Of a DNA stretch of 64,000 nucleotides, positions 49,218 to 57,531 are shown one piece after another. Both the position numbers and the translations under genes were made by a program. The DNA lies in NCBI RefSeq assembly GCF_000247995.1, contig NZ_BAFE01000047.1, positions 34,473-98,472 of the forward strand. The letters are read 5' to 3'. Numbering within the stretch: the first letter of the stretch is position 1; each line of letters begins with the position of its first letter. The DNA is from Mobilicoccus pelagius NBRC 104925. GTDB lineage: Bacteria; Actinomycetota; Actinomycetes; Actinomycetales; Dermatophilaceae. The notes beneath the pieces were generated by a model. That model did no database searches, was not told where the DNA came from, and saw only the letters and a list, made by a program, of their open reading frames with translations.

Positions 49218-49937
49218 TCACTTCTCGGTGATCGTCACCTTCTCGATGCGGTGCTGGGTCGTGGGCTCTCCCGACGGGGTGCCGTCGGCCTCGATCTTTC
49301 GGAGCACGTCCATCCCGTCGGTGACCTTGCCGAACAGGCTGTACTGGGGCGGCAGGTCGACGCCGGACTGGCCGGTCACGGTGAAGAACTGGCTGCCGTT
49401 CGTGTTCGGGCCGGCGTTGGCCATCGCGACCGAGCCCACCTCGTAGGCGCCCTTCTTCGGGAGTTCGTCCTCGAACTCGTAACCGGGCCCGCCCATGCCG
49501 GTGCCTTGCGGGTCGCCGGTCTGGTTCATGAACCCGGGGATGACGCGGTGGAAGACGACGCCGTCGTAGAACTTGTGGCGGGCGAGGAAGACGAAGTTGT
49601 TCACCGTCTTCGGCGCCTGGTCCTCGAGGAGGTCGATCGTGAACGGGCCGAGATCGGTCGTCACGGTGGCCGTGTAGTCGCGCTTCGGGTCGAGGCACAT
49701 CGCGGGCGGGGCCGCGAACGACGTCGTGCGCTGTGCCGCGCCCTCGGTGGGCGGGCAGTCCGCGGCGACACTGCGGGAGGGCTGCTCCGCACTGGACGGG
49801 GCTGCCTCGGACGTCGCGGTGGCGCCGGCTTTCGATGCCGCCTCGTCGGCGGGCGTCGACGCGCCGCACGCGCCGAGGAGGAGGCATCCGGCGAGCGTCG
49901 TCGCGAACAGGGTTGTGCGTGCAGGAGTTCCGGACAT
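49218..49937 (-). CDS. Cyclophilin-type peptidyl-prolyl isomerase, lipoprotein
   Basis: 239 residues. Signal peptide with lipobox LLGAC (Cys24), an Ala/Ser/Thr-rich linker to ~60, then a single cyclophilin domain: VNNFVFLARHKFYDGVVFHR, VIPGFMNQTGDPQGTGMGGP, SVAMANAGPNTNGSQFFTVT. The active-site Arg (FHRVIPGFM) and the Gln-Phe-Phe segment are present. It should assist folding of exported proteins at the outer face of the membrane. TAGAGT-N6-ATG marks a leaderless start. Confidence 0.93.
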   Translation of the reverse strand: MSGTPARTTLFATTLAGCLLLGACGASTPADEAASKAGATATSEAAPSSAEQPSRSVAADCPPTEGAAQRTTSFAAPPAMCLDPKRDYTATVTTDLGPFTIDLLEDQAPKTVNNFVFLARHKFYDGVVFHRVIPGFMNQTGDPQGTGMGGPGYEFEDELPKKGAYEVGSVAMANAGPNTNGSQFFTVTGQSGVDLPPQYSLFGKVTDGMDVLRKIEADGTPSGEPTTQHRIEKVTITEK

Positions 49938-49943
49938 GCGTCG

Positions 49944-49949
49944 ACTCTA
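49944..49949 (-). promoter_or_regulatory. -10 element, leaderless promoter
   Basis: TAGAGT on the minus strand, 6 nt before the ATG at 49937 of the cyclophilin lipoprotein gene. Confidence 0.55.
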
Positions 49950-50052
49950 CGAGACCCCGAGACGCACGCCCGGGCGACAGGCGGAGCCTGCGCCACCGTC
50001 CGGGAGGGGAAGGGGGGCCGCGCCGCCCGATCCCACCCCGTCGCGGGGGTGG

Positions 50053-50098
50053 TTGACGCATCACTGATAGACGACTAGGCTTATAGGTGACGCATCAC
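50053..50098 (+). promoter_or_regulatory. Promoter and twin operators of the YceI gene
   Basis: -35 TTGACG (50053-50058), 17-nt spacer, -10 TAGGCT (50076-50081). TGACGCATCAC occurs twice, at 50054-50064 overlapping the -35 and at 50088-50098 at or just after the transcription start. The second copy with its preceding G is the dyad GTGA-CGCA-TCAC. Two sites 34 bp apart bracket the promoter, suggesting repression by a dimer (MarR-like or similar). Confidence 0.7.
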
Positions 50099-50120
50099 CA
50101 AAACGCGGAAGGACACCCCC

Positions 50121-50666
50121 ATGACGACCCTCACCGACCTCCAGGGCACGTACACGATCGACCCCGCCCACTCCCGCCTCGGCTTCGTCGCCCGGCACGC
50201 GATGATCACGAAGGTCCGCGGCAGCATCGACGAGTTCACCGGCACCGCCCGCACCGGCGCCGGCCTCCAGGACGCCGCCGTCGAGCTCACCGCGCAGATG
50301 GCGAGCATCGACACCCGCAACGCGGACCGTGACGCCCACCTCCGCTCCGCGGACTTCTTCGACGCCGAGAAGTTCTCCACCCTCACGTTCCGCTCGACGG
50401 AGGTCGTCGCGGCCGACGACGAGACCCTCCGCGTCACCGGCGACCTCACGATCAAGGACGTGACGAAGCCCGTGACGATCGACTTCGAGTTCGGTGGTCG
50501 GGCGCAGGACCCCTTCGGCAACGAGCGCATCGGCTTCGAGGGGTCGACCACCATCGACCGCAAGGACTTCGGCCTCACCTTCAACGCCGCCCTCGAGACC
50601 GGCGGTGTCCTCGTCGGCGAGAAGATCCGCCTCGAGTTCGAGATCTCCGCGGTGAAGGACGCCTGA
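50121..50666 (+). CDS. YceI-family lipid-binding protein
   Basis: 181 residues, GGAAGGA 9 nt before the ATG. Single lipocalin-like YceI domain over the full length: YTIDPAHSRLGFVARHAMI, ASIDTRNADRDAHLRSADFF, KFSTLTFRSTEVV, RIGFEGSTTIDRKDFGLTFN. No signal peptide, so it is cytoplasmic. YceI proteins bind isoprenoid-like amphiphiles. The promoter has two copies of a likely repressor site, so expression is regulated, but the regulator gene is not next to it. Confidence 0.93.
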   Translation: MTTLTDLQGTYTIDPAHSRLGFVARHAMITKVRGSIDEFTGTARTGAGLQDAAVELTAQMASIDTRNADRDAHLRSADFFDAEKFSTLTFRSTEVVAADDETLRVTGDLTIKDVTKPVTIDFEFGGRAQDPFGNERIGFEGSTTIDRKDFGLTFNAALETGGVLVGEKIRLEFEISAVKDA

Positions 50667-50680
50667 GCCCTCCCACCCAC

Positions 50681-50720
50681 ACGACGCCGCCGCCGGATCA
50701 CCCGATCCCGGCGGCGTCGT
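50681..50720 (+). terminator. Strong hairpin after the YceI gene
   Basis: Perfect 12-bp stem ACGACGCCGCCG / CGGCGGCGTCGT with an inner GAT/ATC pair, 14 nt after the stop. Confidence 0.65.
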
Positions 50721-50824
50721 CGTATGCGCGACGTGCCGGTGAGGCGGGAGCCGCCGACGCGGTGTCGGAGACGCGCCCCGGCGGGGCCGGTGGCCGCGTG
50801 TGCCGCCGTGCCGTGTCGTGCTCG

Positions 50825-51805
50825 TCAGTCGTCGGTGTCGTCGCGCTCCCGGCGCAGCGGGATGACGGGGGCGATCGGCGAGGAGGGCGTCGGCGGCACG
50901 TGGGTGTCGAGCCAGGCGAGGAGCTCGGCGACGAGTTCCTCGTGCTCGGCGCCCGCGAGGAGGTCGTGCCGCGCGCCCGGGTAGAGCCGGATCGTGACGT
51001 CGCGGAGCCCGACCCGTCGGTACGCCGCCGCGGTGTCGCTCACGCCCGCGCCACGGTCGCCCACGGGGTCCTGGTCACCGGAGGCGAGGAGGACGGGCAG
51101 GCCGGGGCGGATCCCCGCGACGCGGCGCCGGTCGTTCACCTCGCCGGTACCGGTGAGCAGGTCGACGAAGAACCTGTTGCTGCAAACGAATCCGCACAGA
51201 GGATCGGCGACGTAGTCGTCGACGGCGTCGGGGTCGGCGGAGATCCAGTCGAACCGGGTGCGCCCCTCGAAGGGGGCGTTGAACGAGCCGAACGTGAGCC
51301 TGTCCATGATCCGGCTGGGCCGGCGCGGACCCTGCACGCGCGTGAGTAGGCGGGCGAGCCCGAGACCGCCGAGGCGGGTGAGCGCCCCCGGGTCGGCGGC
51401 GGTGCCGAGGAGCACGAGGCCATCGACGTCCTCGGAGTGGTCGAGCACGAGGGTGCGGGCGACGAGCGAGCCCATGCTGTGCCCGAGGAGGACGTACGGG
51501 ATGCCGGGGTGCTCCGCGCGGGCCGCGGCGCCGAGGCCGCGCGCGTCCTCGACGAGCAGCGACCAGCCGCCCGAGTCGGCGAGGTGCCCGAGGGATTCCG
51601 GCGAGGTGTGCCCGTGGCCCCGGTGGTCGTGCGCGACGACGACGTACCCTGCCGCGGCGAGTTCGCCTGCGAGCCGGTCGTATCGGCGGGCATGTTCGGC
51701 CATCCCGTGGAGGACGTGGACGATGCCCCGAGGATCCCCCTGCGGGAGGGCCGTACGGACGGCCACGTCGACACCGTCGGGGGTGGTGAACCGGGACTCG
51801 ATCAT
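50825..51805 (-). CDS. Lysophospholipase / monoacylglycerol-lipase-like hydrolase
   Basis: 326 residues from ATG 51805 (AGAGGA 8 nt upstream). Serine hydrolase of the Hydrolase_4 type: VLHGMAEHARRYDRLAGELA near 31, HDHRGHGHTS near 59, nucleophile Ser110 in LLGHSMGSLVARTL, acid Asp in ASGDQDPVGDRGAG, His in YPGARHDLLAG, and a basic tail. It would cleave monoacylglycerols or lysophospholipids. It is divergent from the first A-T-TE gene with a 232-nt gap; whether it belongs to that locus is open. Confidence 0.88.
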   Translation of the reverse strand: MIESRFTTPDGVDVAVRTALPQGDPRGIVHVLHGMAEHARRYDRLAGELAAAGYVVVAHDHRGHGHTSPESLGHLADSGGWSLLVEDARGLGAAARAEHPGIPYVLLGHSMGSLVARTLVLDHSEDVDGLVLLGTAADPGALTRLGGLGLARLLTRVQGPRRPSRIMDRLTFGSFNAPFEGRTRFDWISADPDAVDDYVADPLCGFVCSNRFFVDLLTGTGEVNDRRRVAGIRPGLPVLLASGDQDPVGDRGAGVSDTAAAYRRVGLRDVTIRLYPGARHDLLAGAEHEELVAELLAWLDTHVPPTPSSPIAPVIPLRRERDDTDD

Positions 51806-52037
51806 CACGTTCCTCTCGCCGCGCCACGGCGCATGCCTGGCCCTTCCTCCCCGATTGTCCCATCGACGCGGGACGCCCGCCGGGTGGCCAGACCCCCCTG
51901 TCCCGATCCGTCCGGACGACCCACACGGATCGCGCCCGTCGGTCATGCTTCGTCGGTCACGTCACATGGACACGTGGTCACCTGACGCCCGCCTACGGGC
52001 ATGTCACGATGACCGCCGAGGGGATTGGGGGATCCAC

Positions 52038-54617
52038 GTGAACGGAACGACCATACGGCCGGCCGTGGGGACGACGAGGGCGGACGGGTTGCGCCCGCTG
52101 GGGGAGGACGACGTCGCCGCCGGTGTGCTGCCGCGACTCGAGCACGTCGTCTCGGCCCGGCCGGAGCACGTCGCCGTCGACGACGGCCGTACGACGCTGA
52201 CGTTCGCCGAGCTCGTCGCGCGGGCCGCACAGGTCCGCGTCGACCTCGAACGCCACCTCGGGTCTGCGACGGCGGCGACGGACACCACGACCACGCGACC
52301 GCCGGTGGCCGTCCTCGGCGCCCACGACGCGGCGAGCGTCGTCGCCATCGTCGCGACGCTCTCGACCGGGCATCCCGTCGTCGTCCTCGACGACCGCACC
52401 CCGGTGCCGTGGCAGCGTCGTCTCCTCGCACGCCTCGGGGCAAGCGCCGTCGTCACGGACGCGGCCCGGCCGGGCTCGCTCGAGACGGCGACCGCGATCG
52501 TCGGCCCCGACGGCGTCGTCGCGACCGGCACGGACGAGGCCGATCCGGCCCTTCTGTGGCGCGACCCGCCGCCCGCCGAGGCGCCCGCCGTCGTCGCGTT
52601 CACGTCCGGCACGACCGGGGCGTCCAAGCCCGTCGTCGGGAGCCACCGCCTCCTCGTGCGCGACGCGTGGAACTCGGCCGTCGCGTCGTGCTGCTACGAC
52701 GAGACCGACATCGTCCTCCACACCCTCCCGCTGCCGTTCCACGCCGGACTGACGACGGCGGTCCACACGCTGCTCGTGGGCTGCGGCATGCGCCTCTTCG
52801 ACGTCCGCTCGCTGGGGGTGGCGACGCTGCCCCGTGCGGTCGCCGACTCCGGCGGGACGCTGCTCGTCACGAGCCCGGCGATCCTCCGCGGCCTCGCCGC
52901 GAGCGACCCGGACCGCGACCTCCTCACGAGCCTGTCGGGCCTCACCGTCGCCGGCGAGTCCGTCTACGGCCGCGACGTCGAGGCGGCCCGCGAGCTCGTC
53001 GGGTCGCACTGCGTCGTCCGCAACCGGTACGGCGCGTCCGAGGTCGGTCTCATCGCCGAGCACGTCGTCACCGACTTCCCGAGCGGGCGGTTGCCCGTCG
53101 GGCGGGCGGTGGGCTGGAACCGTGTCGACGTCGTCCGCGAGGACGGCCGCTCCGCCGACGTCGACGAGAAGGGCACCATCGTCGTCACCGCGCCCGACGT
53201 CGCCCTCGGTTATCTCGGCCGCGACGACGACCCGGCCTTCGTCGACAACCGCGACGGCACCCGCACGTTCCGCACGAGCGACCTCGGCCGACGCCTGCGC
53301 GACGGCACGATCGACCTCACCGGCCGCAGCGACCACGCGGTCTCCGTGCGGGGATACCTCGTCGACCCGGGCGAGGTCGAGGCCGTCGCCCTCGCCCTGC
53401 CGGGTGTGCGCGAATGCGTCGTCACCGGTCACGAGTCCCCTTCCGGCACGAGGCTCCTCGCGTACGTCGTCGGCGAGGCGGCGAGCGACCCCGCCGCCGT
53501 CCGCGCCCGCCTGCGGGAGCACCTGCCCGGCCACATGGTCCCCGCGGAGGTCGTCGCGCTCTCCGCCCTGCCGCGCACCGACCGCGGCAAGATCGACCGC
53601 CGCGCGTTGCCGCTGCCCGCCTCCGGCGACCGCGGCCATGAACCCCTCACCCACTGGGAGCAACTCGTCGCCGACGCGTGGACCCTCGTCCTCGACGTCG
53701 TCGACCTCCGCCCCGACGACGACTTCTTCGCCCTCGGCGGCGACTCCCTCGCCGCCGAGGAACTCATGACCCGCCTCCGCGACGACCTCGGCGTCCCCGG
53801 CGAGCAGGCGTCGAGCAGCACGATCGCCCAGGCCCCGACACTGCGGGAGTTCGCCGCCGCCGTCGAGCCCCGCCACCGGGGCGGGGGCGGCCGGGTGCCG
53901 CTCCACGCCGCGGGCACCCGCCCGCCGCTCTTCGTCACCGCCGGCGCGGGTGGCCTCGGCCGCACGCTCGGTTCCCTCGCCCGGCGCCTCGGCGCCGACC
54001 AGCCCGTCCACGCGTTGCAGTCGCCGTCGCTCGAAGGGCGCGCCCTGCCGGACGTCTCGATCACGGCGACGGCGCGGCGTCACCTCGCCGCCGCCCGTGA
54101 GGTGACGACCGGCCCACTGTTCCTTGCCGGACACGGGTTCGGCGGCCTCGTCGCCCTCGAGATGGCGCGCCTCGCCGAGGAGGCCGGGCAGACCGTCCCG
54201 TTCGTCGCCCTCCTCGACACGACCCCGCCGAGCCACGTGCGGCCCGACTCCCGCCCCCGCTGGCGACGCGTCAAGGCCGACCTCGGACTCCTCCAGGCGT
54301 CTCTGCGCGACACGACCGGCGGCACGGAGGCGTGGCGGTGGCAGCTCAAGGCCGACGCCCTCGCCGCGGCGTACGTCCCGGCACCCCGCCGCGGACGCAC
54401 GCTCGTCCTCACCGCCTCCGACGGCCCCGGCGCCGCCGGGCAGGAGGCGTGGGCGCAGATCCTCACCGGCGCGACCCACCGCCACGTGCCGGGTGGGCCG
54501 CTCACGATGCTCCGGCCGCCGAACGTCGACGCCGTCGCCTCGCACCTGCGCACGGCGATCGACGACGCCCTCGCCGCCGTCGACACCCACCCCACCGGGG
54601 GCGAGTCGCGTGCGTAA
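52038..54617 (+). CDS. NRPS-like adenylation-carrier-thioesterase protein with dead TE
   Basis: 859 residues, GTG start. A domain ~25-530: AFTSGTTGASKPVVGSH (P-loop), YGASEVGLIAEHV, GRSDHAVSVRGYLVDPGEVE, and LPRTDRGKIDRRALP with the catalytic Lys. The A4 region reads PLPFHAGL instead of F-D-x-S, so the Asp that holds an alpha-amino group is missing and a non-amino acid (aryl or keto acid) is likely. Carrier domain near 545-620 with DDFFALGGDSLAAEEL. TE domain 640-859: the elbow is GHGFGG with Gly700 in place of Ser, and the late His is Pro821 (VPGGPLTML). The TE should be inactive. Its stop overlaps the next gene by 8 nt. Confidence 0.88.
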   Translation: MNGTTIRPAVGTTRADGLRPLGEDDVAAGVLPRLEHVVSARPEHVAVDDGRTTLTFAELVARAAQVRVDLERHLGSATAATDTTTTRPPVAVLGAHDAASVVAIVATLSTGHPVVVLDDRTPVPWQRRLLARLGASAVVTDAARPGSLETATAIVGPDGVVATGTDEADPALLWRDPPPAEAPAVVAFTSGTTGASKPVVGSHRLLVRDAWNSAVASCCYDETDIVLHTLPLPFHAGLTTAVHTLLVGCGMRLFDVRSLGVATLPRAVADSGGTLLVTSPAILRGLAASDPDRDLLTSLSGLTVAGESVYGRDVEAARELVGSHCVVRNRYGASEVGLIAEHVVTDFPSGRLPVGRAVGWNRVDVVREDGRSADVDEKGTIVVTAPDVALGYLGRDDDPAFVDNRDGTRTFRTSDLGRRLRDGTIDLTGRSDHAVSVRGYLVDPGEVEAVALALPGVRECVVTGHESPSGTRLLAYVVGEAASDPAAVRARLREHLPGHMVPAEVVALSALPRTDRGKIDRRALPLPASGDRGHEPLTHWEQLVADAWTLVLDVVDLRPDDDFFALGGDSLAAEELMTRLRDDLGVPGEQASSSTIAQAPTLREFAAAVEPRHRGGGGRVPLHAAGTRPPLFVTAGAGGLGRTLGSLARRLGADQPVHALQSPSLEGRALPDVSITATARRHLAAAREVTTGPLFLAGHGFGGLVALEMARLAEEAGQTVPFVALLDTTPPSHVRPDSRPRWRRVKADLGLLQASLRDTTGGTEAWRWQLKADALAAAYVPAPRRGRTLVLTASDGPGAAGQEAWAQILTGATHRHVPGGPLTMLRPPNVDAVASHLRTAIDDALAAVDTHPTGGESRA

Positions 54618-56469
54618 GTCGATCGCGACGGTCTCCCTGTCGGGGTCCCTCGAGGAGAAGCTCGCCGCGGTTGCCGCGGCCCGCTTCGACGGCGTCGAGA
54701 TCTTCGACAACGACCTCGTCGCGAGCGATCTCGACCCCGCGGAGATCGCGCGCCGCTGCGCCGACCTCGGGCTCACGATCGACCTCTTCCAGCCGCTCCG
54801 CGACATCGAGGGCCTCCCGCCGGAACACATGGGCGGCGTGCTCCGGCGCCTCCACCACAAGTTCGCGATCATGGAGCGCCTGGGTGTCGACCTCGCCCTC
54901 GCCTGCTCCAGCGTCCGCCCCGATGCCGTCGACGACCTCGACCTCGTCGCCGAACAGCTCCATGCCGTCGGCGAACTCGCCGCCGAGCACGGCGTGCGCG
55001 TCGCCTACGAGGCCCTCGCGTGGGGACGCCACGTCGACCGCGTCGGCGACTCCTGGGAGGCCGTGCGCCGCGCCGACCACCCGAACGTCCTCCTTGCCGT
55101 CGACAGCTTCCACGTCCTCTCCCGCGGCGACGACGCGGGCGCGATCGCCGACGTGCCGGGCTCCCGCATCGGGTTCCTCCAGATCGCCGACGCCCCGCGC
55201 CTCGACATGAACGTCCTCTCGTGGTCGCGCCACCACCGGTGCTTCCCCGGGCAGGGCGACCTCGACGTCGCCGGCCTCGTCGGTGCCGTCGTCGACGCGG
55301 GTTACCGCGGGCCCCTGTCGCTCGAGGTGTTCTCCGACGTCGTCCGCGTCGCCGACCCGCGGATGAACGCCCTCGACGGGATGCGTTCCCTCCTCCACCT
55401 CGAGGAGGCGCTCCGTGCCCGCCGCGACGCCCAGCGCGCCGCGGGCGAGCCGGTCCGCGCCGTCGTCGACCTCTTCGACCCGCCGCCCGTGCCCGACCGC
55501 GTCGATGCCGAGTTCGTCGAGTTCGCCGTCTCCCCGGACGACCACGCGGACGACGACCCGGCGACGAGCGTCACCGCGCTCCTGTCGGCCCTCGGCTTCG
55601 CCCACGTCGCGACGCACGCGACCCGCGCCGTCCAGTGGTGGCGCAACGGCGACGCCCACGTCTGCGTGACGACCCAGCCCGTGCCCGGCCCGTCGCGGCC
55701 CCGGCCGTTCGTCAGCGCCCTCGCGCTCCGCGTCGCCGAGGTCCGTGACGTCGCGACCCGCGCCGAGGCGCTCGTGTGGCCGAGCGTCGCCTACCGTCGC
55801 GGCCGCTTCACCGCCGCCCTCCCCGGGGTCGACACCCCGAGCGGGCTCCACGTCTTCCTCAGCGGCCCCGAGGGCGCCGACGACGACTGGCGGCAGGGCT
55901 ACCCCGGCACCCCGGAGGAGCACACGCACGGCGACTGGCTCGGCATCGACCACGTAGGGGCGACGGTCCCCGCCGCGATGTACCCGGCCGAGCAGTCGTT
56001 CTACCGCTCGGTGTTCGGACTCCGTGGTGGTGTCGAGAGCGAGTTCATGCAGCCGAGCGGCCGCCTGCAGAGCCGGCCGTTCCGTCCGGAGTCGGGCGGG
56101 CTGCGGGTCGTCCTCGCCGTCTCCGACGCCCCCGAGCCGCCCCGCGTCGGCCAGATCGCGTTCGCCTGCCCCGACGTCGCCGCCGCCGTCGCCCACGCCC
56201 GCGCGGCCGGAGTGTCGTTCCTGCCGATCCCGGCGAACTACTACGACGACCTCCTCGCACGGTTCGACCTCGACCAGGAGCTGCTCGCGCACCTGCGCGC
56301 CCACGACCTCATGTACGACGAGGACGAGAACGGCCGCATGCTCCACGCCTACACACCCGTGATGAACGGGCAGTTCTACCTCGAACTGCTCCAGCGCGAC
56401 GACGGCTACGCGGGCTTCGGCGCCCCGGGCACCCACGTGCGTCTCGCCGCCCAGGCACGCCGCGCCTGA
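54610..56469 (+). CDS. 3-dehydroshikimate dehydratase fused to a VOC/HPPD-like domain
   Basis: 619 residues, GTG start overlapping the A-T-TE stop, so translation is coupled. Residues 1-280 are an AP-endonuclease-2-like TIM barrel with metal ligands in VAYEALAWGRHVD, LLAVDSFHVLSR, GFLQIADAPRLDMN and LSLEVFSDVVR, as in AsbF/QsuB/QuiC dehydratases that turn 3-dehydroshikimate into protocatechuate. Residues ~310-619 are a double VOC region like 4-hydroxyphenylpyruvate dioxygenase: His in GIDHVGATVP and Glu in FYLELLQR are kept. The middle His ligand is Gln (VGQIAFACPD), so the metal site is altered. It supplies the aromatic precursor for this locus. Confidence 0.85.
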   Translation: MRKSIATVSLSGSLEEKLAAVAAARFDGVEIFDNDLVASDLDPAEIARRCADLGLTIDLFQPLRDIEGLPPEHMGGVLRRLHHKFAIMERLGVDLALACSSVRPDAVDDLDLVAEQLHAVGELAAEHGVRVAYEALAWGRHVDRVGDSWEAVRRADHPNVLLAVDSFHVLSRGDDAGAIADVPGSRIGFLQIADAPRLDMNVLSWSRHHRCFPGQGDLDVAGLVGAVVDAGYRGPLSLEVFSDVVRVADPRMNALDGMRSLLHLEEALRARRDAQRAAGEPVRAVVDLFDPPPVPDRVDAEFVEFAVSPDDHADDDPATSVTALLSALGFAHVATHATRAVQWWRNGDAHVCVTTQPVPGPSRPRPFVSALALRVAEVRDVATRAEALVWPSVAYRRGRFTAALPGVDTPSGLHVFLSGPEGADDDWRQGYPGTPEEHTHGDWLGIDHVGATVPAAMYPAEQSFYRSVFGLRGGVESEFMQPSGRLQSRPFRPESGGLRVVLAVSDAPEPPRVGQIAFACPDVAAAVAHARAAGVSFLPIPANYYDDLLARFDLDQELLAHLRAHDLMYDEDENGRMLHAYTPVMNGQFYLELLQRDDGYAGFGAPGTHVRLAAQARRA

Positions 56470-56534
56470 CCCCGCCCGCAGGGGGCTGCATGCGGCAGCG
56501 TGGTGCCGGACGTCACCGTCTCGGATCGGTGGGA

Positions 56535-57527
56535 TCAGCGCTCGACGCGCAGGTGACGGTCGAGGAAGGCGAGGACGCGGGCCGTGACGCGCGGTGTCGT
56601 GTGGAAGGACGGACCGCCGTGGGGCGCGTCGAGGGTGATGTATTCCGCCGGGACGCCGAAGCTGCACAGCAGCCGGTACAGGCGGGTGGACTGCGCGGCG
56701 GGCACGAGGCAGTCGCGCGTGCCGTGGAGGAGCATCGTCGGCGGTGAGGTGACCCCGACGTAGGTGACGGGGTTCGCCCGGCGTACGACGTCGGCGCGAC
56801 GCGCGGTCTGGGGGTCGACCCCGACGAGACGCCCCTCGGGGGAGGTCGCGCCGGTCTGGCCTCGCGCACACCCCTTCTCGACCCTGTCGGGCACGACCCT
56901 CGAGAGGTCCGCGACGCCGTAGTAGCTCACGACGGCCGATACCGCGCTGCTCTCGCCGGTGACACCGAGATCGCCCTCGAGCGTGCGATCGGCCGTGAGT
57001 CCCGTGTACCCGACGAGGTCGGCGAGGTGCCCGCCCGCGGACTCTCCTGCGACGGCGAACCGGGTGGGGTCGAGCTGGAGGTCCGCCGACCGGGCACGCA
57101 GATAGCGCACCGCGGCCTTGACGTCGTGGAGCTGCGCGGGGAAGCGCGCGACGTGGCTGAACCGGTACTCGACCGATGCGACGGCGTACCCGTGCCCGAG
57201 GAGCACGTCGCGGAAGGCCTGGGCACGCTGTCCGGCACCGCCGCGGATCTCCGCCTTCGACCCGTGCGTCCACGACCCGCCGTGGACGAACACGACGAGC
57301 GGCCGCGACGAGGTGCCGGCGGGCACGAACACGTCGAGCCGGTGCGCCGGGTCACCGTCGGAGACGTAGGGCAGGTCGAGGCTCACGAGCGGCGGGAGCT
57401 GCGGCGGCGGCACCTCGGCGGCGCTCACCACGGGCGGGGAGGAGAGGGGCGCGAGCGCGCCACCGGCGGCGACGAGCGTCGCGAGCGCGGCGGCAGACAC
57501 GACACGCGTCCGTGGCGGGAGGGCCAT
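56535..57527 (-). CDS. Secreted alpha/beta-hydrolase (carboxylesterase/BD-FAE-like)
   Basis: 330 residues. Signal peptide (VVSAAALATLVAAGGALAPL, cleavage near SAA at 35-37). Oxyanion HGGSW near 82, nucleophile Ser163 in VAGESAGGHLADLVGY, acid Asp in LHGTRDCLVP, His in DAPHGGPSFH. It resembles feruloyl-esterase-like and acetyl-hydrolase families that act on esters outside the cell. It lies 4 nt from the second A-T-TE gene but has its own leaderless promoter. It might hydrolyse the ester product of this locus, as trilactone esterases do for siderophores; that is a guess. Confidence 0.88.
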   Translation of the reverse strand: MALPPRTRVVSAAALATLVAAGGALAPLSSPPVVSAAEVPPPQLPPLVSLDLPYVSDGDPAHRLDVFVPAGTSSRPLVVFVHGGSWTHGSKAEIRGGAGQRAQAFRDVLLGHGYAVASVEYRFSHVARFPAQLHDVKAAVRYLRARSADLQLDPTRFAVAGESAGGHLADLVGYTGLTADRTLEGDLGVTGESSAVSAVVSYYGVADLSRVVPDRVEKGCARGQTGATSPEGRLVGVDPQTARRADVVRRANPVTYVGVTSPPTMLLHGTRDCLVPAAQSTRLYRLLCSFGVPAEYITLDAPHGGPSFHTTPRVTARVLAFLDRHLRVER

Positions 57528-57531
57528 CCGG

